DNA of 26,948 nucleotides from an uncultured Desulfobulbaceae bacterium (GTDB lineage Bacteria; Desulfobacterota; Desulfobulbia; Desulfobulbales; Desulfobulbaceae). Shown in pieces: positions 1 to 8,358 of the stretch; position 1 is the stretch's first letter; each line of letters begins with the position of its first letter. The stretch lies in contig CALZIH010000003.1 in the NCBI GenBank assembly GCA_945787305.1, positions 1-26,948 of the forward strand, given 5' to 3'. A program made the position numbers and the translations under genes. The notes under the pieces were generated by a model that saw only the letters and a program-made list of their open reading frames with translations, was not told the DNA's origin and searched no databases.

Positions 1-71
1 TTAAACCAACGTAACGGTCTAAAATCCAAAAAAAGAAGGGCTAATTAAACAATACTGGCCGCCCCTTATTC

Positions 72-110
72 CCCTCAAGACAAGAGGGCCTGCAAACACA
101 TCCGTAGGCC
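72..110. other. Two overlapping inverted repeats past the beta-helix gene
   Basis: Two short inverted repeats lie downstream of the beta-helix gene stop. One is CCCTC/GAGGG with a 7-base loop (72-88). The other is GGCCT/AGGCC with a 14-base loop (87-110). They share two bases, so only one can form at a time. Neither is followed by a T-run on the minus strand, so this is at best a weak or factor-assisted terminator. Nothing else was recognised in bases 1-143. Confidence 0.25.
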
Positions 111-143
111 AAAACCGTGCCAACACTCTATGTTATCATCCGA

Positions 144-1880
144 CTAACGACCCAACAGCAGCGGTAACAAAACGGGAGCAACAGAGCCAGAACCCGAAGT
201 ACCTGAGCCCGAAGAGCCTAAATCCGAATATGAAATTGAATTAACTCGAGGACCGTAATGGGGCAGAGCCTTGCCGTATTCATAGGCACCAAGATCTGGA
301 GCAGTACCAAGAAAATGGTCATTTATGTTGGCAAGTGGAAGGCCTGCGTTGACTGCATTGCACCCTTGACGCAAGGTTAAGTGCTGGAAAGGTACGGATG
401 CAGGTGGAGGCGCCGGAACAGTAAACTTGGTGAAACAGGTATCCTTGTTTACACGAACGCCATGGGTCTGCAACCCTGTCGCTGCACTGAACTCAGCAAG
501 ATCATGGTACCTGTCCCCCCATTTAAAACCATAGGTATAATTTCCCCAGTCGAACCCGTCATAGTCCAGCTTGGTCCGCCAGTCTGCAACACCGCCATCA
601 CCATTTTCCCAGGCATACCAATCGGTAACCGAGATCCATAGATTATTGTACGAGTGGAAGGAAAGCAGGCGTGAGGAACCGGTTTTTTGTGCTCCCTGCC
701 AACCGACAAAGGTATTATGCGCAATCAAAGCCCGATCAACATTACCACGCAATTTAATCCCGCTCTCAACCGGGGCTGCGACTTGATTAAACAAAATATA
801 CCAGGGCGCACTGTTCATGGGTTGAAAACTGATACCGTTATGATACGCCCCGGATATACGGTTTCCCCAAATTCGATTGTTAGCATAGCCGTAATCCGGT
901 TCAATTCCATCATCACTGACATCAAAAATTTCGTTGCCGAAAATATCGCAATTTTGTCCAGGATAGGAGACACCGTCCGCGACTTTTGAAATGGAATTAT
1001 GAGCAACCACATGGCCAGATGAATGGTTCAACTCAATCCCCTCACCACCATAGTCGCCACTTGCCGGCTCCACATCGCCGACAATAGTATTGTCGGCGAT
1101 ATACCAGTTACTACCGCCGTGATTCAGATACACACAGTAATGACATTCGGTAAACCTGTTTTTGGTAACAACCACCCCCCGGGGTGCAGAATAGGTTCGC
1201 AACCCATACTCGTTCCCCGTAACAAGCAAACCTTCAAGCCAGGTAAAATCTGCTGCAATCCGTAAAGTTTCAAAAACAGGCTCTTCACCGGGAGCAGCCT
1301 GCCAGACGATATACTTGTCTGCCGTACCCGACTTGCTCAGCTCCGTCTCGCCGGGATACAAGCCACTGTGGAGAAGGAATATATCCCCTGGTTTGGCCAC
1401 TACCTGAGCCGCTTCGATACCATGAAAAGGGTCTGCCGCCGTTCCTCTGCCTCCTCCTGATCCGGGTACAACATGCAACCTTCTTCCTCCAGTCGGTTTA
1501 ACCGGCAGAGGACGGGTCGCAATCTGCAAGATAAGGGTTTCGTTGCCATTGTCCGGATCACTAAATGTAAGCAGAACCTCAAACTCGGTGCCTGGCTCCA
1601 GAAAAAACAGTGATCCGGCCATCATGTTTGCACCATTAAAGTCCACCCGAAAGAGGGGAAGTCCATCTTTCCAATTTACGTCACCGACTCTTCGATACCC
1701 AACAGTACAGGTGGCATTATGGTTTTCATCTTGCGCTACGTCCCATTCAATGCCGATGGAATTATAGGTTGAATAACTGCGAGGCGAGTCAACGGGAAGG
1801 GCAAAAACGGAAGATACCTGCAGAACAAAAATGGTCAGCAGGCACAAGGTTGCCTGCATGATTTGATGGCGGTATTGCAT
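144..1880 (-). CDS. Secreted FN3-like / right-handed parallel beta-helix protein
   Basis: This is a probable exported carbohydrate-binding or carbohydrate-cleaving protein of the pectate-lyase-like beta-helix fold; the substrate is unknown. The chosen ATG at 1880 has a GGAG motif 8 bases upstream, whereas a longer reading needs TTG at 1892. The N-terminus is a clear Sec signal peptide: a basic start, a hydrophobic core (LCLLTIFVLQVSSV) and a VFA|LP cleavage site. Residues of about 35-130 look like a fibronectin type III fold. Next comes a Gly-rich turn (PGSGGGRGTAADPF) typical of the start of secreted beta-helix proteins. Degenerate parallel beta-helix repeats with N-x-I/F turns follow to about residue 400 (DNTIVGD, HNSISKV, GNEIFDV, GNRISGA, HNTFVGW). 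The C-terminus is a Ser/Gly linker, a short hydrophobic stretch (VAPVLLPLLLG) and a final Arg, resembling a short sorting tail. The gene follows the 5-oxoprolinase by about 107 bases on the same strand. No catalytic residues could be assigned. Confidence 0.8.
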   Translation of the reverse strand: MQYRHQIMQATLCLLTIFVLQVSSVFALPVDSPRSYSTYNSIGIEWDVAQDENHNATCTVGYRRVGDVNWKDGLPLFRVDFNGANMMAGSLFFLEPGTEFEVLLTFSDPDNGNETLILQIATRPLPVKPTGGRRLHVVPGSGGGRGTAADPFHGIEAAQVVAKPGDIFLLHSGLYPGETELSKSGTADKYIVWQAAPGEEPVFETLRIAADFTWLEGLLVTGNEYGLRTYSAPRGVVVTKNRFTECHYCVYLNHGGSNWYIADNTIVGDVEPASGDYGGEGIELNHSSGHVVAHNSISKVADGVSYPGQNCDIFGNEIFDVSDDGIEPDYGYANNRIWGNRISGAYHNGISFQPMNSAPWYILFNQVAAPVESGIKLRGNVDRALIAHNTFVGWQGAQKTGSSRLLSFHSYNNLWISVTDWYAWENGDGGVADWRTKLDYDGFDWGNYTYGFKWGDRYHDLAEFSAATGLQTHGVRVNKDTCFTKFTVPAPPPASVPFQHLTLRQGCNAVNAGLPLANINDHFLGTAPDLGAYEYGKALPHYGPRVNSISYSDLGSSGSGTSGSGSVAPVLLPLLLGR

Positions 1881-1987
1881 ATTCAGCTCCAAATGCGTGC
1901 AAAGAAAAATTAAAAAAAGTATGCAAAGAGCACGCCTGAGCCCAACAAAAGCAAACCGGAGGCGGAGTTAAAAACCCACCGATACTT

Positions 1988-4900
1988 TTACTGCCCCTGG
2001 AGCCGTCCAAATCCACCGCCACCGGGTGTTTCAATCCGTATACGCTCGCCTTTCTCGACCTTGACCTTATTTTTACCGCCAAGATTGAGCATCCTGCCAT
2101 CATTGCGGATATACACATTTCGTCCTCGTTTACCCGGTGCACCTCCATCCATACCATAGGGAGCCAAAACCCTGCGCTCGGATAAAATGGCGACTTCCAT
2201 GGGTTCCATAAACTCGATATCACGGACCAGGCCTTCTCCGCCATTATACCGGCCACGACCACCGGAATTATTTCGAAGAGAAAACTCATGTAACAAGACA
2301 GGGTAACGTCGTTCCAGGATCTCCGGATCGGTAATCCGAGTATTTGTCATGTGGGTGTGGACACCGGATTGCCCATGCCAGTCCGGCCCGGCCCCCGCCC
2401 CCCCGCCAATGGTCTCGTAATATCCAAATTGTTCATTGCCAAAGGTCAGATTGTTCATGCACCCCTGGGATGCGGCGGCCACCCCGAAAGCCTTGAGAAT
2501 TACATCTACCAGTCGTTGCGAGGTCAACACATTGCCTCCGACAACCGCTGCATCCGGTGAAGGATTGAGCAGGCTCCCGCGCGGTAGTCTAATATCCACC
2601 GGCAAAAGACAGCCATGGTTTAGAGGGATGTCTTTGTCAAGCAGGCAGCGCAGACAATACAAAACAGCGGAGCTGGTCACGGCAACCGGTGCATTCAGGT
2701 TGCCCCATGTCTGTAAACCGGTACCGGCGAAATCAAAAACCGCACTGCCGTCACCTTCGTCTATGGTTAACTGCAAAACAATCTGACTGCCGTCATCAAG
2801 AGCGTCCACGGCGGTAATGGGGTTGCCACCGCAGTTTTTCTCCCTGGCAAGTAAGATGAGGCTTTCTCGGACAGCCTCTTCAGCCGCATGCTGGACATGC
2901 CCCATGTATGCATGCACCACATCCAGACCATAGCCGTCAACCATCTCTTCTATTAAATCGATACCTTTCTGATTGGCGGCAACCTGGGCTTTGAGGTCAG
3001 ACAGAGTATCCCCCAGGCTTCTGCTGTCTTTGAAGAGTTCTGCAATCTCTCTTTCCCTGAATCGGCCTTGCTCAACAAGCCTGAAACTGATAATGGCCGT
3101 TCCCTCATCGCTGAGTTGCTTTGAATCAGGGGGCATGGAACCAGGCGTCATGCCACCGATATCGGCATGGTGGCCACGACTGGCAACAAAAAATATCACT
3201 TCCGCCCCCTTAAAAACAGGCGTGATCACGGTCACATCAGGTAAATGACTGCCTCCAGCTTCGGGATGATTGGAAAGTAGGACATCACCTGGTTGCATTG
3301 CAGGATTGCGCCGAATCTGCTCGCGGACAGCCTCGCTCATGGCTCCAAGGTGCACCGGTACATGGGGGGCATTGGCAACAAGGTTGCCTGAGGCATCAAA
3401 AAGAGCACAGGAAAAATCCAATCGCTCTTTAATATTTGTTGAAATCGCGGTCTTTTGCAGCATCCTCCCCATCTGCTCTGCAATGGACATAAAAAGATTG
3501 CTGAAAATAGAAAGTTGCACGGGATTGACCTGACGGCCTGTTGCAGGTGGCCGGATATCTTCAACATGGATTTCAACATCGCCGGCCGGGGTTGCCATCG
3601 CTCTGCATCCCGGTTCAATCACAACCGTCGAGGTACCCTGAAGCAGTATCGCCGGACCAGTTATGGCCTGACCAGTTGGAATGTCCTCAAACTGGTACAG
3701 GCCTGTTTCCAACCAGCCGGCATCAAAATAACAGGATAGCCTTTTTATCGGGACAAGGTGAATTTCCTCCGGGCTCGTTTTCCCTTCAACAGGGGCCGCT
3801 TCACGGGCCACTGACCGCACCCTGAGGTCATCGACAAACAACTTGCGACCCGGCAACTCAAATCCAAATTCACGTTGATACGTCCTGCAAAAAGCGGCTG
3901 CGAAATCCCCATCTGCAGGTTCTTGTATCATAAGTGCGGTATCTGTACCCTGATAGCGGAGATTGAGTAATCTGTGACTTTCAATGAGGTGATAGGCAAT
4001 CCCCTGATCCAAGAGTTCCCGCTCTGATTCATGTTGCAGTCGAACAAGTGTTGTTCTGATTTCTGGCAATGTCTCCTCACCGTATTCAAATGAAGCCGCT
4101 TGTTGCCGTTCTGAAACGGTGTCGGCAAGGCCTAAGCCGTAGGCTGAGAGAATGCCGGCAAAGCGATGAATGAAAATTCTCCGCATACCCAAGCTGCGGG
4201 CGATGGCACAGGCATGTTGCCCACCGGCACCACCAAAGGTTGCCAGCACATGCTCTTTTATGTCAAAGCCGCGCATTACCGACACCTCCTTAATAGGTCG
4301 AACCATTTGCTCGTTCGCTACCTGGATAAATCCAAGGGCTACTTTTTCAAGGCTTAAGGGGGGAAGGTTCTTTCGGCTGGAGTTTGCATTTATTGTATTG
4401 GTCAGCTGTTGCATTGCATCGCGTGCGCAGGCAAGGTCCAGAGGCTGATCCTCATCCGGCCCAAATATTTTCGGAAAATATTCCGGCTGCAGACGACCGA
4501 GGACCAGATTGGCATCAGTAAGAGCGAGGTAACCGTCTTTTCGGTAACACACAGGTCCGGGATGCGCGCCCGCAGATTCCGGTCCAACCTGAAACATTCC
4601 ATTCTCAAAAAACAAGCGGCTACCACCACCGGCTGCCACAGTTCTAATATCAAGCTGCGGAGCCTGGATACGTACACCTGCGGTCTGATTTTCAAAACAG
4701 AGATCGTATTGCCCACCATAACGGGAAATATCTGTTGAGGTCCCCCCCATATCAAAACCTATTACCGGTTTTCCAGTTATCTGGTTATAGGTGGTCATGG
4801 CATAGCCAACCACACCACCGGCAGGTCCGGAAAGGATGGAACGGCTGCCGCTGAAATCACCTGCCTGCGTCAAACCACCATCGGATTGCATGAACTGTAA

Positions 4901-5692
4901 GCGGGTATTTTTAAGCCTCCCGACAAAACCTTTTTTGAAACTTTGGATATAGTTTTGAATATGTGGAGTCAGATAGCTGTCCACCAGGGTCGTATCGCCA
5001 CGGGGAACAAGTCGCACCATAGGCATGACTTGGGAGGAGAGCGAAACCTGGGAAAATCCGATTTCAACGGCCAACTGTTTGACGATATTCTCGTGTTGCG
5101 GGCAGGCATAGGCATGCATGAACACCACAGCCAGGCTGGTAATACCTGCGGACAGAATCTCTTTGAGTTGTTCAGCAAGCAGGTCGTAATCCGGCTTTGC
5201 CAGAACAAGAAAACGCTCGCCGGTCACACCGGTAAGAATTTCCCCGGCGGGATGTTCACCTTTGCGTAACAATCGGACCCGTTCATCAACCTCCACAACC
5301 TGTTCATAGAGGAGCTCGGGTTTACAAATTTTCAAGTCAAACAGTTGCGGCCTGCTTTGATCGCCTATCTGGAGGATATCGCCGAACCCGCGGCTCACGA
5401 TTAAGGCACAACGAGCACCCTTTCGTTCAAGCAAGGCATTGGTGGCAACTGTTGTTCCCATCCGAATCCATTCGATACAAGCGGGGTCAATCGTATCGCC
5501 ACGAACGGCCTGCGGTGCGTATTGCAGCAACACCCTGCGGATGCCCTCTCTGGGGGCATCATCATAATTAGCCGGGTCCTCGGAAAGGAGCTTGACCACA
5601 GCATATCCCGGCTTTCCCGGTACCTCGGCATACACATCGGTAAAGGTACCGCCCCGGTCAATGGAAAAACGAAATTTAGGAAATGAGCTCAT
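1988..5692 (-). CDS. 5-oxoprolinase, fused HyuA-HyuB (hydantoinase/oxoprolinase family)
   Basis: The protein probably hydrolyses 5-oxo-L-proline (pyroglutamate) to glutamate with ATP in the cytoplasm. At 1234 residues it is close to the eukaryotic single-chain enzyme (about 1290), and it carries both halves that many bacteria encode as separate hyuA and hyuB genes. The HyuA half holds the N-terminal nucleotide-binding motif (SIDRGGTFTD), a second Gly-rich actin-like-fold motif (GFDMGGTSTDI) and FGGAGGQHACAIA. The HyuB half begins near residue 720 (NPVQLSIF) and has ERLDFSCALFD, HVPVHLGAM, SNHPEAGGSHLPD and the C-terminal PGGGGFG. I prefer the ATG at 5692 because MSSFPKFRFSIDRGG matches family N-termini; an in-frame GTG at 5704 is possible. 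Neither start has a strong ribosome-binding site. The related activities N-methylhydantoinase and acetone carboxylase cannot be excluded, but the fused layout favours oxoprolinase. Confidence 0.9.
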   Translation of the reverse strand: MSSFPKFRFSIDRGGTFTDVYAEVPGKPGYAVVKLLSEDPANYDDAPREGIRRVLLQYAPQAVRGDTIDPACIEWIRMGTTVATNALLERKGARCALIVSRGFGDILQIGDQSRPQLFDLKICKPELLYEQVVEVDERVRLLRKGEHPAGEILTGVTGERFLVLAKPDYDLLAEQLKEILSAGITSLAVVFMHAYACPQHENIVKQLAVEIGFSQVSLSSQVMPMVRLVPRGDTTLVDSYLTPHIQNYIQSFKKGFVGRLKNTRLQFMQSDGGLTQAGDFSGSRSILSGPAGGVVGYAMTTYNQITGKPVIGFDMGGTSTDISRYGGQYDLCFENQTAGVRIQAPQLDIRTVAAGGGSRLFFENGMFQVGPESAGAHPGPVCYRKDGYLALTDANLVLGRLQPEYFPKIFGPDEDQPLDLACARDAMQQLTNTINANSSRKNLPPLSLEKVALGFIQVANEQMVRPIKEVSVMRGFDIKEHVLATFGGAGGQHACAIARSLGMRRIFIHRFAGILSAYGLGLADTVSERQQAASFEYGEETLPEIRTTLVRLQHESERELLDQGIAYHLIESHRLLNLRYQGTDTALMIQEPADGDFAAAFCRTYQREFGFELPGRKLFVDDLRVRSVAREAAPVEGKTSPEEIHLVPIKRLSCYFDAGWLETGLYQFEDIPTGQAITGPAILLQGTSTVVIEPGCRAMATPAGDVEIHVEDIRPPATGRQVNPVQLSIFSNLFMSIAEQMGRMLQKTAISTNIKERLDFSCALFDASGNLVANAPHVPVHLGAMSEAVREQIRRNPAMQPGDVLLSNHPEAGGSHLPDVTVITPVFKGAEVIFFVASRGHHADIGGMTPGSMPPDSKQLSDEGTAIISFRLVEQGRFREREIAELFKDSRSLGDTLSDLKAQVAANQKGIDLIEEMVDGYGLDVVHAYMGHVQHAAEEAVRESLILLAREKNCGGNPITAVDALDDGSQIVLQLTIDEGDGSAVFDFAGTGLQTWGNLNAPVAVTSSAVLYCLRCLLDKDIPLNHGCLLPVDIRLPRGSLLNPSPDAAVVGGNVLTSQRLVDVILKAFGVAAASQGCMNNLTFGNEQFGYYETIGGGAGAGPDWHGQSGVHTHMTNTRITDPEILERRYPVLLHEFSLRNNSGGRGRYNGGEGLVRDIEFMEPMEVAILSERRVLAPYGMDGGAPGKRGRNVYIRNDGRMLNLGGKNKVKVEKGERIRIETPGGGGFGRLQGQ

Positions 5693-6225
5693 TGTATTGA
5701 CCACAAAATGTATAACCAGATATCCAGTGATAAAAATAGAAAAGTTGTAAACTCCGCAGGGTTTAACTCAGAAACAATTTGGCTCTGTCGGACTGAGGAT
5801 TTGAGAAAAAAGATACCCGCTCATTTTCCTCTATGATTTTAAAGCTATCCATAGAGGCGCCCAGATCGACCACGGTCTTGACAATTCACAAGGCTGCTAA
5901 TTCTGAAGGACTCGTAAAAAGTCAAAAACGCTGTTTACACTGTACGGAATTACAACGAGTTATAACCTTTCCGCCGTCGGTGGCGAGGCTTTTTACCACA
6001 CCGACAATTCTGGATCCACAGTGATTCCACAACGAAAATTAACCCCACGTAAGGCTGGAAGCTCCCACTGCAGGGGGGATGAAACCAATAGCAAAATAGA
6101 CAAGAGCAGAAAGAGAAACAAGCAGGCCGAGCGAGGTCAACAGAACCGGGAAGAGCAATGCCCGATGATGCGCTGTGTTCCACTTGGCAGTTTTTGAATA
6201 GGTTTTTCTATCGGCAATGGCTGGG
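5693..6225. other. 0.53-kb stretch without a confident gene
   Basis: This gap between the binding-protein gene and the oxoprolinase gene holds three things. First, a short minus-strand ORF with one hydrophobic segment follows the binding-protein stop. Second, a structured repeat-like element lies at about 5905-6030. Third, an open minus-strand stretch at 5768-5888, without a good start, reads VKTVVDLGASMDSFKIIEEN and resembles the last part of a STAS-type domain. It looks like a place where genes have been lost or interrupted. No promoter for the oxoprolinase gene was identified. Confidence 0.5.
5905..6030. repeat. Palindrome-rich repeat-like element
   Basis: The element contains a GACT..AGTC mini-hairpin (GACTCGTAAAAAGTC at 5909-5923) and an ACTCGT/ACGAGT pair (5910-5915 with 5955-5960). 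It also has a perfect 7-bp stem GTCGGTG/CACCGAC (5976-5982 with 5999-6005). From memory, the core ACTCGTAAAAAGTC resembles dispersed intergenic repeats seen in several deltaproteobacterial genomes. Only one copy is in this window, so repetition is not shown here. Confidence 0.45.
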
Positions 6226-6245
6226 TTATCGTAAGGGCGGTGCAT
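6039..6245 (-). CDS. Short ORF with one membrane segment, possibly a truncated permease
   Basis: This reading frame overlaps the end of the binding-protein gene by about 20 bases and could use the ATG at 6245 (68 residues) or the one at 6260 (73). It encodes a polar N-terminus (HRPYDNPAIADRKTYSK) and one strongly hydrophobic segment (ALLFPVLLTSLGLLVSLSAL plus a few more residues), then stops just before the repeat-like element. Its place directly after an AapJ-type gene is where an aapQ permease gene would start, so it may be the leftover of one. I could not match it to any family. It may equally be a small membrane protein or not be expressed. Confidence 0.3.
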   Translation of the reverse strand: MHRPYDNPAIADRKTYSKTAKWNTAHHRALLFPVLLTSLGLLVSLSALVYFAIGFIPPAVGASSLTWG

Positions 6246-7239
6246 ACTGGATGCCGCCATTACTCCACAAGGCGTTTAAACCACGCTTAATTTTTAAGGG
6301 TGAGCCCATCCCGACATTACGTTCAAAGGATTCACTGTAATTGCCCACCTGTTTGACGATCTGATAGGCCCAATCGTCGGCAAGGCCAAGGCTCTTGCCT
6401 TTAATCCCTTCCAGGCCAAGAAGACGCCTGATTCCTGGATTGTTAGAGCTTTTCATGTCATCAATATTTTTGGAGGTCACACCAAGGTCTTCGGCATTCA
6501 CCATCGCATAAAAAGACCAACGAACGATATTAAACCAGCCGTCATCCCCTTGACGCACGACCGGGCCCAAGGGTTCTTTGGAAATGACTTCCGGTAACAA
6601 CACTGCATCACCCGGATTGGCGAGGTGGGTCCGCAAACCGTAAAGCTGTGACAGATCAGAAGTCAGAACGTCACACCTTCCAGCCTCAAATCCCTTAATA
6701 GTCTGATCATGGGTATCGAAAACAACCGGCTCATATTTCATTTTATTCTGGGTGAAGTAATCGGCAAGGTTGAGCTCGGTGGTCGTTCCCGCCAGGATGC
6801 AGATCGCTGCTCCGTCAAGTTCTTTTGCACTTTTCAGCCCAAGCTTCCTGGAGACCATAAACCCCTGACCGTCATAATAGTTTATACCGGCAAAATTCAA
6901 GCCCAGCGAAGTATCACGAACAAGGGTCCAGGAGGTACCCCGCACCAGGAGATCAATCTCGCCGGACTGCAGAGCTGTGAAACGCTCTTTGGCGTTCAGA
7001 GGTATGTATTTAACCTTGCCGGCGTTACCGAGAACTGCAGCGGCCACAGCCTTGCAGCCATCGACATCCAATCCTTTCCAATTGCCTTTTTCATCGGTTG
7101 CCGAAAAACCGGGCAGGCCGGTAGAAACACCACATTGAAGGACACCTCGCCTCTGCACTTCATCAAGGGTGGAAGCAAAAGCCAAAGTGGCTGAATTGAT
7201 AAAAAAAAAGGCAACCATGACAAAGAAAAGCTTCTTCAT
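6226..7239 (-). CDS. aapJ: Amino-acid ABC transporter periplasmic binding protein, AapJ/BztA type
   Basis: This is a periplasmic receptor that should capture L-amino acids (the AapJ/BztA group handles glutamate, glutamine and a broad range) for an ABC importer. It has 337 residues, the normal length. The signal peptide is clear: a KK start, a hydrophobic core and LAFA|STLDEV cleavage. Family features include VQRRGVLQCGVSTGLPGFS, the GLDVDGCKAVAAAVLG segment, LNAKERFTALQSGEIDLLVR and the RGTSWTLVRDT ligand-loop region. A strong AAGGAGA ribosome-binding site sits 5 bases before the ATG. The genes usually found downstream (aapQ, aapM, aapP) are absent; only a short hydrophobic ORF and a repeat-like element follow. 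It may be an orphan receptor that uses another importer. The oxoprolinase downstream would yield glutamate, so a shared amino-acid role is possible but inferred. Confidence 0.92.
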   Translation of the reverse strand: MKKLFFVMVAFFFINSATLAFASTLDEVQRRGVLQCGVSTGLPGFSATDEKGNWKGLDVDGCKAVAAAVLGNAGKVKYIPLNAKERFTALQSGEIDLLVRGTSWTLVRDTSLGLNFAGINYYDGQGFMVSRKLGLKSAKELDGAAICILAGTTTELNLADYFTQNKMKYEPVVFDTHDQTIKGFEAGRCDVLTSDLSQLYGLRTHLANPGDAVLLPEVISKEPLGPVVRQGDDGWFNIVRWSFYAMVNAEDLGVTSKNIDDMKSSNNPGIRRLLGLEGIKGKSLGLADDWAYQIVKQVGNYSESFERNVGMGSPLKIKRGLNALWSNGGIQYAPPLR

Positions 7240-7429
7240 TGGTTCTCCTTATACAAAATTACTTTATTTCGGCAGGTTACAAGAAAAAATAATGGTAGTT
7301 TCTATTGGCTGAAGTATACTAACAAAATAAAAGGAAAAGTCTACTTCGTTTTCATGTAACCGAGCTAGACCTCTTACCCAGTATAAGCTGTTTCCATAAG
7401 AAAATGTGGATCCGAGGCATTTAGCAGGA

Positions 7430-8356
7430 ATGAGTAAACAAGAACATAGCACAAATCCTGTCATTCTCATTGCCGATGATAACCAGGTGATCATCCAGTT
7501 ACTTGGCGAGTTGCTCACCCAAGAAGGGTACCAGGTGGCTGAAGTCCATGACGGTAAGACCGTACTCGAGATGCTCCCTTCGATCGAACCAGATCTCATC
7601 CTGCTTGATGTCGACATGCCAGGGTTATCGGGTTTTGAGGTCTGTCGACAGCTGAAGCAAGACCCCCGCTCAGCCGACATTCCGGTTCTCTTTGTCACCT
7701 CCCGTAATGATAAAAAAGACATCCTGGCCGGGTTTGCTGCAGGGGGGCAGGATTATGTCATCAAGCCCTCTACCAGGGCCGAATTGTTGGCCAGGGTCCG
7801 GACCCACCTGGCCTTGCGCCTTGCCCAGCAAAAGCTTAAGGCCAGCGAGGCCAGGTACCGCGAACTCTCCATTCGCGACGACCTGACCGGTTTCTACAAT
7901 ACCCGCTACCTCTACCAGACCCTGCAAGGACAACTGGACATGCACCGCAACATGCCCTTGTCTGTCATATTTATGGATATCGACAATTTTAAATACATAG
8001 TCGACACCTATGGTCACCTCAATGGCTCCCGAACGATTGCGGAACTGGCCGATGTCGTCTTGGGCGTCCTTCCGGATGGTTGTTACGGCGTCAGTTATGG
8101 CGGTGACGAATTTGTCATCGTTCTCGCCGGCCATGATCACCAACAAGGACTCCGGGTAGCGGAAGTGATTCGTGCTGCTATTGAAAAAACCAGTTTTCTC
8201 AACAACATGGATCTTTCCGTACATATAACGATTAGTTGCGGGGTCGCCACCTTTCCTCATGATGCTCAAAACTTGACCGAGCTTCTCGCTTGTGCCGATC
8301 ATGCCTTGTTTGCTGTCAAAAAACAGGGAAAGAATGCCGTCGGCAGCTTTTCATAA
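7430..8356 (+). CDS. Receiver-GGDEF response regulator, candidate Hypr (cyclic AMP-GMP) synthase
   Basis: This is a 308-residue cytoplasmic cyclic-dinucleotide synthase controlled by phosphorylation. The receiver domain (about 10-125) keeps the acidic pair D16/D17, the phosphoacceptor D60 (LILLDVDMPG) and the Lys of the YVIKPS loop. The GGDEF domain (about 145-308) begins at DDLTGFYNTRYL, holds the metal-binding MDIDNF (D183) and has an intact GGDEF at 224-228. Two residues that recognise the guanine base in PleD-type diguanylate cyclases (N335 and D344 there) are V191 and S200 here (IVDTYGHLNGS). Ser at the second site is the mark I recall for Hypr GGDEF enzymes such as Geobacter GacA. No RxxD inhibitory site precedes GGDEF. 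The ATG at 7430 was chosen over an upstream GTG at 7406; it has GAGG about 12 bases upstream. The gene is divergent from aapJ and is followed after 2 bases by rsmB. Confidence 0.93.
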   Translation: MSKQEHSTNPVILIADDNQVIIQLLGELLTQEGYQVAEVHDGKTVLEMLPSIEPDLILLDVDMPGLSGFEVCRQLKQDPRSADIPVLFVTSRNDKKDILAGFAAGGQDYVIKPSTRAELLARVRTHLALRLAQQKLKASEARYRELSIRDDLTGFYNTRYLYQTLQGQLDMHRNMPLSVIFMDIDNFKYIVDTYGHLNGSRTIAELADVVLGVLPDGCYGVSYGGDEFVIVLAGHDHQQGLRVAEVIRAAIEKTSFLNNMDLSVHITISCGVATFPHDAQNLTELLACADHALFAVKKQGKNAVGSFS

Positions 8357-8358
8357 CT

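Noticed and set aside
1..143. GEMM-type riboswitch for cyclic dinucleotides near the left edge
   Set aside because: GCAAA-like bases and small hairpins are present, but the conserved GEMM core and tetraloop-receptor pattern were not found, and the stretch lies downstream of a gene end.
5950..6183. Minus-strand ORF of 77 residues in the gap after aapJ
   Set aside because: It runs through the repeat-like element with Cys/Arg-rich low-information sequence; it is judged non-coding.
7670..8302. Minus-strand ORF of 210 residues opposite the receiver-GGDEF gene
   Set aside because: The plus strand carries full receiver and GGDEF motifs; the opposite reading is low-complexity and has no recognisable domain.
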